In this document: in pieces, positions 8,901-17,148 of the stretch
How the letters are laid out: every line of letters starts with the position of its first letter
Position numbering within the stretch: position 1 is the stretch's first letter
Notes under the pieces: model-generated
The model's input: only the letters and a program-made list of their open reading frames with translations
What the model was told of the DNA's origin: nothing
Databases searched by the model: none
Source of the DNA: Bacteroidales bacterium
GTDB lineage: Bacteria > Bacteroidota > Bacteroidia > Bacteroidales > F082
Length of the DNA: 64,000 nt
Direction: 5' to 3'
NCBI GenBank assembly: GCA_023229245.1
Contig: JALNZU010000001.1
Span: forward strand, 124,001-188,000
Position numbers and translations under genes: made by a program

Positions 8901-11204
8901 GGCACACCACAAACCGGCAATTTTGTTGAGCTTTGGTCACCCGCTTCAATCACCTCTGCATGGACAGAGACCAATATCGACCTTTCTGTGTATGCAGGAC
9001 AAGAAGTGTATATCGCATTCCGTTATCAAGGAAGCAACGCACACGCCTGGCATGTAGATGATGTAGAATTCAGCCTTACTGTAGCCGAACCGGTGATCAA
9101 TATCAACCCTATGCAACTTAACGAGACTCTGTCAACAGGACAGACATCCGTCAAACAGCTTACAGTATCAAACACCGGAGCAGCTGATTTGGAATTTCAG
9201 ATAGAAGTCACGACTGAACAAAAGAACATACGCTTACTACCTGTAATCCAACAAGATTATTCAAAAGCACCTATACATTTTGATTGGAGCAGCATCGAAT
9301 TTCAAAAAGCTAATAAGCAATCAAATAACAGCGCTCCGACACATATTACAGATGAAGAGATCATACGCTATGACAATGGAATAAACGATGATGCTATTGG
9401 TCTGACTAACGGAGGCACCTTTGAAGTAGCTGCCTACTGGCCTGCCTCTACTATGGCACAGTATGTCAATATGCAGCTTGAGAAAGTTGAAGTGTACATC
9501 AATGATGTCCCTTCATCAGCTGTTATTAAGATATACGGACAAGGCACATCATCCTCACCCGGTGCTTTATTGTATTCACAAAGCTTTAGCTCTACACCCG
9601 ACACATGGATCACTGTCGAATTGGATACCCCTGTTGGTATCACAGGCAGCGATATCTGGATTGGGTACGAAGTAACTCATGATGCCGGTCAGTTTCCTGC
9701 CGGTTGCGATGCAGGCCCTGCCGTAGTTGGCTATGGTGATATGATAGCTCTTGGAGGTGCCTGGGATCCTATCTCTGTCATAGCAGGATTTGATGTGAAC
9801 TGGAACATAGCCGGCTATCTTGTCGAAGACAGTGGTCCTGTAGGTGAATGGCTGAGTGCCTCACCATTATCCGGTACACTCACAACCGGACAAAGCCTCA
9901 CTATTGATGTCAGCTTTGATGCGTATGGCCTCCCGACAGGAACTTATTCTGGAAGCTTAGTGTTCAGCTCCAACGACCCGACAAATCCTGTTGTTGAGGT
10001 ACCGGTCACCTTAGAAGTAAGTGCTACTGCTGCTGTGATCACCCTTGATCCGGAATCCTTAGTGTTCTCCGTACCTGAAGCCGGAAGCCAGAACCTTACT
10101 CTTACTATTGGTAACACAGGTGATGCAGGCTTAGACTGGTCAGCCACGATTCAGTATCTGACACAGCTTACTACAGCTGCTATCAGTGTGCCTGAAGGGC
10201 CTGAGCCTGTAACGCAAGCTGATGTTAGCTTTGCTCTTGCCGGCACACAGTCCGGTGGCGCAGCTGCCACACACCAAAGCCGTGAGACTGTTATCCTCCA
10301 CTATGATGGCGAAAATAATGATGCCATAGGCCTGGAAGGAGGTGGCTCTGCATATATTGCCGCACGCTTCCCAAGCGATATGGTCAGTATTTATGCTGGT
10401 TATACATTAGAAAGTGTAGATATATATATACATGATGTTCCAACTAATTGCATCCAATATATCTGGGGAGCCGGTACATCCACCACTCCTGGAGAAATAT
10501 TACATCAACAATCATTCACAGCTACAGGCTATAGCTGGAACACCATTACTCTTTCTTCCCCTGTAACTCTTTCAGGGCAGGATATATGGGTTGGTTACTC
10601 AGGTACTCATGAAGACCAGCAATTTCCAGCCGGCTGTGATGCAGGCCCGGCTAATCCACAGGGCGACTGGATATCCGTTGATGGAATCAACTGGATTCAC
10701 CTGTCATCATTTGGATTTAGTAACAACTGGAATATTCGTGCGTTGATCAACAGTGGAAGCGACTTCAACTGGTTGAGCTTCAGCCCCACTACAGGCTCTG
10801 TAGCAGCAGGTTCTACTCAAGATGTTACTGTTACTGCCGATGCAGCTGATCTGCCCGTGGGCGCCTTTAACGCTAATATAGTGATTGAAAGTAACGACCC
10901 CATCAATCCGGTTAAGATACTACCAGTGACATTGAATGTGCTTGTTGGTATAGACGAAAGCAGTATGGATCAGATCAGTGTGTATCCTGTACCGGCTAAT
11001 AGCTTACTGAATATCAAATTGGTTGATGGCGTACGGCAAATACGAATGATCAATATGATGGGTCAGGTAGTGCATGAGATCGGTCTGAACGGTGAACTAA
11101 ATAAAACTGTTGACCTGACTGGCTTACACAAAGGTGTATACACCTTGCAATTCATTAACACATTGGGCGAACCTTATCATAAAACTATTATTATTACTGA
11201 ATAA
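5970..11204 (+). CDS. Subtilisin-like (S8) serine protease with T9SS sorting domain
   Basis: A 1744-residue secreted protease. After the signal peptide (MKKTTFSIILVCSLLFGFGY...) is a propeptide of about 150 residues resembling the fervidolysin-type prodomain (LPEVEWAEP). The S8 catalytic domain follows, with Asp225 (VIVAVIDEG), His259 (NHGTHVAG), oxyanion Asn364 (AAGND) and Ser434 (GTSMACPHASG), a complete triad. Next come a fibronectin type III domain (about 497-597), two MAM/choice-of-anchor-like domains (about 610-773 and 877-1037) separated by an Ig-like domain, BACON-like spacers, and two copies of a ~155-residue module (about 1128-1287 and 1440-1593). A type A T9SS sorting domain (about 1667-1744, VYPVPANSLLNIK) ends the protein. 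It is probably a cell-surface or secreted protease for protein degradation. The start follows from the -7 box at 5923-5930. Confidence 0.93.
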   Translation: MKKTTFSIILVCSLLFGFGYQGISQAYMVKRGERPTIDLNQVPKEAYEHNTIIIKLAESQDKAIETLTHSSGKQAVALFGIAQVDQLNMQYAVQSVMPHFATNATVSKFTERHKAWGFHRWFKLDLEESDDIVSIVMAYRSLPEVEWAEPVYKKRLIAPVGEEVLITAEADPKGAEWFPNDPRFNEQWHYHNTGQQGGTAGRDIDLPEAWEIETGNSDVIVAVIDEGVQYTHPELAGNMWDGIGFNFVNNTSNVVPGNHGTHVAGTIAAENDNNLGVSGIAGGTGSGDGVRIMSCQVFQGYSNGGFHIAPVWAADNGASISQNSWGYSYAGTFEQSVLDAIDYFNANGGGDALDGGITIFAAGNDDSQGQWYPGCYSGAFAIAATNNQDKRSWYSNYDTWVDISAPGGETNTVTERGVLSTLTSNSYGFYQGTSMACPHASGVAALMISMAYGLLSNEDVAEILRTTTDDHYDVNPSYIGKLGTGRLNALNALLETQNYLTGVTNPRSFKATGISTNTIELEWNLNPDNNNVLILWSADGTFGELQDGTTYNVGQAINGGGIVLYKGNNTEYTHNGLEANTKYFYKAFSFNAENTYSSGKITYAWTQCDILTELPYFQDFNESASLPNCWDVQDNQGNGQVWAFGTISGGLTGTTGNYAYLDSDGFGSGNTQNTDLISPLFDLSEYMEVEIEFKHYFRSYSNNVVSFHYSIDGGNTWTQVESWSATTSNPANFTVTIDELTGQSNVLLKWNYTGSWGYYWCVDDVSITGESNIPGAPTTVTNPNPSNNAVNVATDGQLSWSWGNNTNKYDLWFGTANNMQLVVSQADAGSQGTTGSYSYSNLQTNTIYQWQLVSYNTNIGMEKNGPVWSFRTEFDVINPPYFEDFEAEFPPLGWTIYDVDGSPNVRTWEVSTAQNHTPGGNRSAFHNYGPSSQIEDGWLVTPKLALPANSGINLSFWNYNTFPSWYEKNSVLISAGDGTPQTGNFVELWSPASITSAWTETNIDLSVYAGQEVYIAFRYQGSNAHAWHVDDVEFSLTVAEPVININPMQLNETLSTGQTSVKQLTVSNTGAADLEFQIEVTTEQKNIRLLPVIQQDYSKAPIHFDWSSIEFQKANKQSNNSAPTHITDEEIIRYDNGINDDAIGLTNGGTFEVAAYWPASTMAQYVNMQLEKVEVYINDVPSSAVIKIYGQGTSSSPGALLYSQSFSSTPDTWITVELDTPVGITGSDIWIGYEVTHDAGQFPAGCDAGPAVVGYGDMIALGGAWDPISVIAGFDVNWNIAGYLVEDSGPVGEWLSASPLSGTLTTGQSLTIDVSFDAYGLPTGTYSGSLVFSSNDPTNPVVEVPVTLEVSATAAVITLDPESLVFSVPEAGSQNLTLTIGNTGDAGLDWSATIQYLTQLTTAAISVPEGPEPVTQADVSFALAGTQSGGAAATHQSRETVILHYDGENNDAIGLEGGGSAYIAARFPSDMVSIYAGYTLESVDIYIHDVPTNCIQYIWGAGTSTTPGEILHQQSFTATGYSWNTITLSSPVTLSGQDIWVGYSGTHEDQQFPAGCDAGPANPQGDWISVDGINWIHLSSFGFSNNWNIRALINSGSDFNWLSFSPTTGSVAAGSTQDVTVTADAADLPVGAFNANIVIESNDPINPVKILPVTLNVLVGIDESSMDQISVYPVPANSLLNIKLVDGVRQIRMINMMGQVVHEIGLNGELNKTVDLTGLHKGVYTLQFINTLGEPYHKTIIITE
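9355..10750 (+). repeat. Intragenic tandem module, two diverged copies
   Basis: Two coding segments (about 9355-9830 and 10290-10750) specify related modules. Both open with Y-D-(N/G)-(G/E)-x-N-D-D-A-I-G-L, share a (V/I)-(Y/H)-I-(N/H)-D-V-P strand, a G-x-G-T-S-(S/T)-(S/T)-P-G turn, and end with Q-F-P-A-G-C-D-A-G-P. Each is followed by a BACON-like WLS(A/F)SP segment. This is duplication within the non-catalytic part of the protease. Confidence 0.8.
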
Positions 11205-11223
11205 CAAGAAAAAATTTCTTAAG

Positions 11224-11256
11224 AAGGCCATTTCTAAACGAGATGGCCTTTTTTTA
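11224..11256 (+). terminator. Intrinsic terminator of the S8 protease gene
   Basis: AAGGCCAT (11224-11231) pairs with ATGGCCTT (11243-11250), followed by a run of T, 20 bases after the stop codon. Confidence 0.88.
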
Positions 11257-11339
11257 TTTTCCAATTCGTTTCATCACTAATCCAACACTTTTACTAGTAT
11301 AAAAAGTACTATTCACGCAGAACTTCAGGTAAATTCCCA

Positions 11340-11347
11340 TACATTTG
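11340..11347 (+). promoter_or_regulatory. -7 box of the M48 protease operon
   Basis: TACATTTG matches TAnnTTTG and lies 22 bases before the ATG at 11370, giving a short leader. Confidence 0.55.
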
Positions 11348-11369
11348 TCTTGTTTTTATCCCTACACAT

Positions 11370-12206
11370 ATGAAAAAGTATTTGCCCTTTTCAGTATTTC
11401 TTTTACTGATAGCCCTATTGATTGCTTCCTGTGCCAAGGTACCCCTCACAGGCCGCAAGCAGATCAACCTTATTCCTGGTTCTCAGATAATGAGTATGAG
11501 TTTTCAGCAGTACGATCAGTTTTTGAAAGAAAACCGGCTTTCTACCAATCAGGAGCAGACAGCTATGGTCAAACATGTTGGTCAAAAGATACAACACGCT
11601 GTTGAGAGTTATTTTTCCGAAAAAGGTTTATCCAAGCAGTTAAAAGGCTTCCAATGGGAATTTAACCTGGTTGATAGCCCAGAAGCCAATGCCTGGTGTA
11701 TGCCTGGTGGCAAGGTAGTCTTTTACACAGGTATTTTACCTATTACAAAAGATGAGGCTGGATTAGCTGTAGTGATGGGTCATGAGATAGCACATGCCAT
11801 AGCTGAGCATGGGAACGAGCGCATGAGTCAAGGCTTGATCACCGAGTTAGGAGGGATTGCCCTTTCGGTAGCCCTTCAGGAAAAGCCTGAGCAAACTCAG
11901 GCGCTATGGCTGACAGCCTATGGATTAGGAAGTCAGGTAGGTGTTATGCTTCCGTTCAGCCGGCTGCACGAAAGCGAAGCTGATCGCTTAGGCCTTATCT
12001 TTATGGCAATGGCCGGATATGATCCCGAACGAGCCGTGAGCTTCTGGCAACGAATGGCCGACATGAAAGGCGGACAAGCTCCTCCGGAATTTTTAAGCAC
12101 ACACCCTTCTGATGCCAAACGCATCGAACAAATAAAGAAATGGCTGCCCGAAGCTATGCAGTATTACAAAAAGCAAAGCACACCAACAAAAATTAAAATC
12201 AAATGA
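11370..12206 (+). CDS. M48 family zinc metalloprotease lipoprotein
   Basis: A 278-residue protein with a lipoprotein signal (hydrophobic stretch ending IASC, lipidated Cys21), so it is membrane-anchored in the periplasm. The characteristic PLTGRKQINLIP segment follows the lipobox. The zinc site is HEIAH (His138, Glu139, His142) with Glu201 of ESEAD as third ligand; all three are intact. Relatives include E. coli LoiP/BepA-like M48 proteins, which act in envelope protein quality control; that role is inferred here. A 4-base ATGA overlap with the following lipoprotein gene indicates translational coupling. Confidence 0.92.
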   Translation: MKKYLPFSVFLLLIALLIASCAKVPLTGRKQINLIPGSQIMSMSFQQYDQFLKENRLSTNQEQTAMVKHVGQKIQHAVESYFSEKGLSKQLKGFQWEFNLVDSPEANAWCMPGGKVVFYTGILPITKDEAGLAVVMGHEIAHAIAEHGNERMSQGLITELGGIALSVALQEKPEQTQALWLTAYGLGSQVGVMLPFSRLHESEADRLGLIFMAMAGYDPERAVSFWQRMADMKGGQAPPEFLSTHPSDAKRIEQIKKWLPEAMQYYKKQSTPTKIKIK

Positions 12207-12637
12207 ACCAAAAAACTATCTTATCTATACTAGGCATCACCTTGCTGTTTATCGGCTGCCAGAGTACAAAAACCACTACCCGAAGCATACCCGACTTCAT
12301 ACAGGAAGACCATGCCAGCACAGCATACCATTTTCCGCAAGGTACGTATTATCATTACGAATTTAGTGGTGAGAATATGTATGACTTTGATGAAAAGGCA
12401 GTTATCTCAAAATTATTAGCCGACAAGATCATTCCGCAGGATGTGTGGTACAAGCCAGGCTCTTCCAATTGCTCACCACCGGGTAGTGATATGGCAATGA
12501 CAGTCATCGTAAGCCCTTCGTTGATCATCCGATTTGACAAAACAAACGACAAGATCAACGCATATGGGTTCACTGCTGCCGACGAGCCTTCCACAGGCGA
12601 CTGTGCATATTACGTCAGGCATTACTCATTTAAATAA
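12203..12637 (+). CDS. Small hypothetical lipoprotein coupled to M48 protease
   Basis: A 144-residue protein with a clear lipobox (LLFIGC, Cys19) and a low-complexity Thr/Ser linker (STKTTT) after the cysteine. No family is recognised; the mature part contains several cysteines (a CSPPGSD and a GDCAYYV segment) that could form disulfides in the periplasm. Its ATG overlaps the stop of the M48 protease gene (ATGA), which suggests it is a partner or substrate-side accessory of that protease. The gene is convergent with the rhomboid gene, whose stop lies only a few bases away. Confidence 0.72.
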   Translation: MNQKTILSILGITLLFIGCQSTKTTTRSIPDFIQEDHASTAYHFPQGTYYHYEFSGENMYDFDEKAVISKLLADKIIPQDVWYKPGSSNCSPPGSDMAMTVIVSPSLIIRFDKTNDKINAYGFTAADEPSTGDCAYYVRHYSFK

Positions 12638-12641
12638 GCCA

Positions 12642-13373
12642 TTATTTTTTACCCTTTGAAGAAGGTCTGAAACGATACACTACTGTCAGGTCTTTTTTAT
12701 CCGGTTCGGGTATATCCCAGTATGGTTTCTCCTGATCAGGCTCTGCATCTGAATCGGGCTTATCATCTATCTCCGACTCAAGTTCCCATGAATATACTTT
12801 ACGTTGAGGGCCTTCTTTTCTGTAGAAGAATGCCAGGATCAGGCCGGCAATCAGGCCACTGAGATGTCCTTCCCATGAAATATTCTGTTCGGGAAAAAAC
12901 TGTGGGAAGACACCCCATATCATCCCGCCATACAAAAAGACCACCACAAAAGATAAAGCCATCAAACGAGTGTCTCGACGTAAAAAGCCACTTATCAACA
13001 AAAAAAACGCTAATCCATATATCAAACCACTGGCTCCAATATGATAGCTCCCACGAGCTCCCAACCATACCCAGATACCGGTAAGCAATACAATCATGAT
13101 CGTTACCTTAGTGGCTATAGAGCGATAGAAATAGTACAATGCCGATCCTAATACCAACATAGGCACAGTATTGGCCATCAAATGCTTCCAGTCGGCATGA
13201 AGAAAAGGCGATAGTATAATACCGGGCAGTCCATCCACATGCAAAGGATGAATACCTAAGAAGGATAAACGGAAGTTCAGCACCCATTCGATAAATTTCA
13301 CCAACCACATCAAAAGCACTAATGCAATTGGTACGAACAGGCTGTTGATCAGTTTTTTTTTCTCAGTAGTCAT
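12642..13373 (-). CDS. Rhomboid family intramembrane serine protease
   Basis: A 243-residue polytopic membrane protein with about six transmembrane segments. The catalytic dyad is visible: Ser115 in GASG and His170 in GHLSGLIAG. The HLMANT segment in an earlier helix matches the conserved His/Asn oxyanion region. After the last membrane helix there is a ~55-residue acidic cytoplasmic tail rich in Asp, Glu and Pro (SEIDDKPDSDAEPDQEKP), unusual for the family core. It cleaves membrane proteins within the bilayer; the substrate cannot be told from the sequence. A second, distinct rhomboid gene lies at 27422. Confidence 0.9.
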   Translation of the reverse strand: MTTEKKKLINSLFVPIALVLLMWLVKFIEWVLNFRLSFLGIHPLHVDGLPGIILSPFLHADWKHLMANTVPMLVLGSALYYFYRSIATKVTIMIVLLTGIWVWLGARGSYHIGASGLIYGLAFFLLISGFLRRDTRLMALSFVVVFLYGGMIWGVFPQFFPEQNISWEGHLSGLIAGLILAFFYRKEGPQRKVYSWELESEIDDKPDSDAEPDQEKPYWDIPEPDKKDLTVVYRFRPSSKGKK

Positions 13374-13492
13374 AGGCTTATCAGACGTGTAAAAATACTC
13401 AAAAGAAGCTTTGTATTTATCCGCCCAAGATATCTCTATCTGTAAAAGACAGTTATACTCACTCTTATCGCATTTATAGGATATTTTTTGAG

Positions 13493-13500
13493 TATTTTTG
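13493..13500 (+). promoter_or_regulatory. -7 box of purB operon
   Basis: TATTTTTG matches TAnnTTTG; transcription would begin near 13504, after a possible upstream start at 13488 and before the ATG at 13518. Confidence 0.65.
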
Positions 13501-13517
13501 CATTAAATTCACATAGA

Positions 13518-14867
13518 ATGGAACTTAATGCTTTGACGGCTATTTCACCTATAGACGGGCGTTATAGCGAAAAAACCAGACCGCTGTCTGCCTATTTCTC
13601 AGAATATGCCCTCATTCGTTATAGGATATTAGTTGAAACAGAGTACTTCATCGCATTGTGCAACCTAGCTTTGCCACAGCTTCAATCGTTCGACAAAGGC
13701 AAAACCTCCGTTTTAAGATCGCTTTATCTTGAGTTCGACATAAAAGATGCTATGGAAGTCAAGGAAATAGAGAAAACTACTAACCACGATATCAAAGCCG
13801 TTGAATATTTCCTAAAAAAGAAGTTCGACAGCATAGGACTTGTAGCTTTCAAAGAGTTCATCCATTTTGGACTTACCTCACAAGACATCAATAACGTAGC
13901 TTTGCCTCTAATGCTGCGCGATGCCTGGCACCATATAGTTCACAAACTCATTCTCCAGCTTTTGAATAAGATACGATCTCTGGCCGATGAGTGGCAGGCA
14001 GTGGCTATGCTTGCACGAACCCACGGACAGCCGGCTTCACCCACGCTACTAGGAAAAGAATTTGGAGTATTTGCCGAGCGTATTCAAAATCAGTTGGAGC
14101 TGCTTGAAAAAATTCCTTTCTCCGCTAAGTTTGGTGGTGCTACAGGCAATTTCAACGCACATCACATAGCCTATCCTGATATAGACTGGATCAGTTTTGC
14201 CAACCGCTTCATTGAAAACAATATGCAGCTTCACAGGCAGCAGACCACTACCCAGATCGAACATTACGACTATCTGGCTGCCTGGTTCGATGGGCTCAGC
14301 CGGATCAATACCATACTTATCGATCTGAGCCGCGATATATGGCTGTATGTGATGCAGGATTATTTCAAACAAAAAATCAAAGAAGGTGAGATAGGTTCCT
14401 CAGCTATGCCCCATAAGGTCAATCCTATCGATTTTGAAAATGCGGAAGGCAATTTAGGGATCGCTAATACACTGCTCAATTTTCTATCCGATAAGTTACC
14501 TGTCAGCCGGCTGCAACGCGATCTGACCGACTCTACCGTCAGCCGCAACATAGGTGTTGCCATAGCTCATACTACTCTTGCCATGCAAGGTATTATACAA
14601 GGTATGGGCAAATTAGTGATCAACGACTTACGAATAAAAGCTGACCTGGAGTCAAACTGGGCTGTGGTGGCTGAAGCCATTCAAACCATACTCAGACGCG
14701 AACAAGTGGAAGGAGCTTATGAGTTACTGAAAGAACTTACCCGAACCAATACCGTCATCACCAAGGACCGCATACATAAGTTTATTGAAAAGCTTCCTGT
14801 TTCCGATAGCGTAAAACAAGAAATGAAGCGTATCAGCCCACATAATTATACCGGGATCAGCCGATGA
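13518..14867 (+). CDS. purB: Adenylosuccinate lyase
   Basis: A 449-residue enzyme of the fumarase/aspartase superfamily. It cleaves SAICAR to AICAR and adenylosuccinate to AMP, each releasing fumarate, in purine synthesis. It begins MELNALTAISPIDGRY, the usual PurB opening. It carries TSQDINN, the ARTHGQPASPT segment with the catalytic histidine, and the flexible signature loop GSSAMPHKVNP with Ser294/Ser295. Length fits the E. coli-type enzyme (about 456 residues). The start is set by the -7 box at 13493-13500. The stop overlaps the ATG of the following ABC exporter by 4 bases. purM lies elsewhere in the window (60006). Confidence 0.96.
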   Translation: MELNALTAISPIDGRYSEKTRPLSAYFSEYALIRYRILVETEYFIALCNLALPQLQSFDKGKTSVLRSLYLEFDIKDAMEVKEIEKTTNHDIKAVEYFLKKKFDSIGLVAFKEFIHFGLTSQDINNVALPLMLRDAWHHIVHKLILQLLNKIRSLADEWQAVAMLARTHGQPASPTLLGKEFGVFAERIQNQLELLEKIPFSAKFGGATGNFNAHHIAYPDIDWISFANRFIENNMQLHRQQTTTQIEHYDYLAAWFDGLSRINTILIDLSRDIWLYVMQDYFKQKIKEGEIGSSAMPHKVNPIDFENAEGNLGIANTLLNFLSDKLPVSRLQRDLTDSTVSRNIGVAIAHTTLAMQGIIQGMGKLVINDLRIKADLESNWAVVAEAIQTILRREQVEGAYELLKELTRTNTVITKDRIHKFIEKLPVSDSVKQEMKRISPHNYTGISR

Positions 14868-16696
14868 AAAAAAAACAAAATAACTTTTACCGCATCCTCT
14901 CATTTGCCAAACCATTTTGGAGTTATGCGCTTTTGAATGTGTTTTTCAATCTGTTGGTCATCGTATTTTCGCTGTTCTCATTGGCATTATTGGTTCCTTT
15001 CCTCAACCTGCTTTTTGGCACAGAGGAATTAGTTACTATCAAGCCTGCTTTTGCTTTCAACACGGATACCTTATTAGGGTATATGAATTATCTCATCAGC
15101 CGGATCATCATCAGTGAAGGGCATCGTGCTGCTTTGGTATTCATTTGTCTTGTGCTGATAACATCATTCTTCCTTCGTAATCTGGCCCGTTTTATGGCAA
15201 GCTATTTCATGGCTAATGTACGGGTTGGTTCTGTGCGTGAGATGCGTAACGCTATCTTTAGCAAACTGCTTATATTACCGCTTTCGTTTTATCATAAAAA
15301 CAAGAAAGGCGACATACTCACCCGTATCACCAATGATGTACAAGAAGTGGAGTACTCCATTATGAACTATTTGGAGATGCTGATACGTGATCCGATTACT
15401 ATACTTGCTTTTATAGCATTTATGTTTTCGATGAGCCCTCAGCTTACACTTTTTGTGTTAGTGATCTTACCTGCTGCCGGATTCATTATAGGGCGTATTG
15501 GAAGGGTCTTGAAAAAAGCATCGCGACAAGGCCAGCAACGCATGGCCGAGATGCTGTCAACCGTAGAGGAATCAATATCGGGATTAAGAATCATCAAAGC
15601 GTTTAATGCCATAGTATATTCTGATGAAAAGTACAGAGACCAAAATCGCGGATATGCCCGCATACTGACAAAGATTTACAGGCGGCGCGACCTCAGCTCT
15701 CCCATGAGTGAGTTCTTATCAGCCGCAGTAATAACTATCGTATTATGGTTCGGAGGAAATATGGTCTTAGCGGAAAACTCTAGCTTAGGCGCCGCTGATT
15801 TTATCACGTATATCATTATCTTTAGCCAGATACTGCCACCGGCCAAGTCTTTCTCACAAGGCTTTTACAGCATACAAAAAGGAATGGCATCGGTAGAGCG
15901 TATTTTTGAGATATTAGATGCGGAAGAGGTGATCATTGAAAAACCGGATGCATTGACCGTGACTGACTTTACCGACAAAATAGAATATCGCCACGTACAT
16001 TTTAGTTATGGACATGATGAGGTGCTTAAAGACGTATGCCTGACCATTGACAAAGGCAAAGTCATTGCTATAGTAGGTGAATCAGGAGGAGGAAAATCAA
16101 CTATGGTGGATTTGTTACCCCGTTTTTATGATGTAACCTCAGGAAACATATTGTTAGACGGCCATGATCTGCGCGATATGAAAATTGATGGATTGCGAAG
16201 CCTGATGGGTATAGTCACTCAGGAAAGCATCCTATTTAATGATACGGTATATAATAATATTGCTTTTGGTAGTGCTCATGCTAGTCCAGAGGCTGTAATA
16301 GAGGCTGCCAAGATTGCAAATGCCCATCATTTTATCATGGAGATGGCCTATGGATATGACACTACTATAGGCGACAGGGGTTCGAACCTCTCGGGCGGAC
16401 AAAGGCAACGGCTGAACATCGCACGTGCAGTCTTAAAAAATCCTGCTATCCTTATCTTCGACGAGGCTACCTCTTCATTAGATACCGAATCGGAGCGATT
16501 AGTACAGGAAGCACTGGCCAAGGTGATGAGTAACCGGACAGCTATCATCATAGCCCATCGCCTTTCTACTGTCCAACATGCGGATGAAATTATCGTCATG
16601 CAAAAAGGACAGATAGCCGAGCGTGGCACACACGATGAACTTCTCAAGAAAGCCGGTGTGTATAAACGCCTGTATGATTTGCAATCATTTAATTGA
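14864..16696 (+). CDS. MsbA-like ABC exporter (fused permease and ATPase)
   Basis: A 610-residue half-transporter: a six-helix membrane domain (about 1-340) fused to an ATPase. Walker A is GESGGGKST (405-413), signature LSGGQRQR, Walker B ILIFDEATSSLD, and the H-loop is IAHRLST. All ATPase motifs are intact, so a homodimer would be functional. The membrane domain resembles lipid A/lipid and multidrug exporters (MsbA family); substrate is not determinable. It overlaps purB by ATGA, so it is co-transcribed although functionally unrelated. tRNA-Arg follows 50 bases later. Confidence 0.92.
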   Translation: MKKKQNNFYRILSFAKPFWSYALLNVFFNLLVIVFSLFSLALLVPFLNLLFGTEELVTIKPAFAFNTDTLLGYMNYLISRIIISEGHRAALVFICLVLITSFFLRNLARFMASYFMANVRVGSVREMRNAIFSKLLILPLSFYHKNKKGDILTRITNDVQEVEYSIMNYLEMLIRDPITILAFIAFMFSMSPQLTLFVLVILPAAGFIIGRIGRVLKKASRQGQQRMAEMLSTVEESISGLRIIKAFNAIVYSDEKYRDQNRGYARILTKIYRRRDLSSPMSEFLSAAVITIVLWFGGNMVLAENSSLGAADFITYIIIFSQILPPAKSFSQGFYSIQKGMASVERIFEILDAEEVIIEKPDALTVTDFTDKIEYRHVHFSYGHDEVLKDVCLTIDKGKVIAIVGESGGGKSTMVDLLPRFYDVTSGNILLDGHDLRDMKIDGLRSLMGIVTQESILFNDTVYNNIAFGSAHASPEAVIEAAKIANAHHFIMEMAYGYDTTIGDRGSNLSGGQRQRLNIARAVLKNPAILIFDEATSSLDTESERLVQEALAKVMSNRTAIIIAHRLSTVQHADEIIVMQKGQIAERGTHDELLKKAGVYKRLYDLQSFN

Positions 16697-16746
16697 GAAA
16701 TGAATATGAGATTGGCGAAAAGGGCTTATTTTTGCCACACCCATAC

Positions 16747-16819
16747 GGCCCCGTAGTTCAATGGATAGAATAGCAGATTCCGGTTCTGTCGGTTGGGGGT
16801 TCGAGTCCCTCCGGGGTCG
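16747..16819 (+). tRNA. tRNA-Arg (anticodon CCG)
   Basis: A full 73-nt cloverleaf. Acceptor GGCCCCG/CGGGGTC, D stem GTTC/GAAT, anticodon stem GCAGA/TCTGT with a TTCCGGT loop (anticodon CCG, reads CGG), T stem GGGGG/CCCTC with loop TTCGAGT, discriminator G. The CCA end is not encoded. A terminator follows immediately. Confidence 0.96.
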
Positions 16820-16821
16820 CT

Positions 16822-16858
16822 AAAACCGTTAACAGTAATACAGTGTTAACGGTTTTTT
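16822..16858 (+). terminator. Intrinsic terminator after tRNA-Arg
   Basis: AAAACCGTTAAC (16822-16833) pairs perfectly with GTTAACGGTTTT (16845-16856), ending in a T run. Confidence 0.9.
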
Positions 16859-17148
16859 AGTTAGCAACGCTAATAATCAGCTTAGCTACGACAAGGTAAT
16901 ACCAGTAAAAAACAATAATAATATCTGATATCCGACTATATGTGTTATAAGTTAGGGATCACCCAATCCCAACACAGTCATGAATTATTTTTCAATGTAG
17001 CAGATGCAGCCTCGTTAATTGCATTACTTTTGCGGCAAATTGCCAACAAAGAGACCAAAGGTAATCTATTGAACTAAATAACAATAATATAGGTCTGCAA
17101 ATTACCCGAATATTCCATATACTGTATTATTCGATAATATTTTTTTTT
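16859..17148. other. Intergenic leader of the acyl-ligase fusion gene
   Basis: Contains a -7 box (TACTTTTG, 17025-17032) and a ~110-base untranslated leader. Within the leader CGAATA (17107-17112) and TATTCG (17128-17133) can pair shortly before the start codon; this is a weak hairpin. Nothing else is evident. Confidence 0.5.
17025..17032 (+). promoter_or_regulatory. -7 box of the ligase/ACP/acyltransferase gene
   Basis: TACTTTTG matches TAnnTTTG; it implies a leader of roughly 110 bases before the ATG at 17149. Confidence 0.6.
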
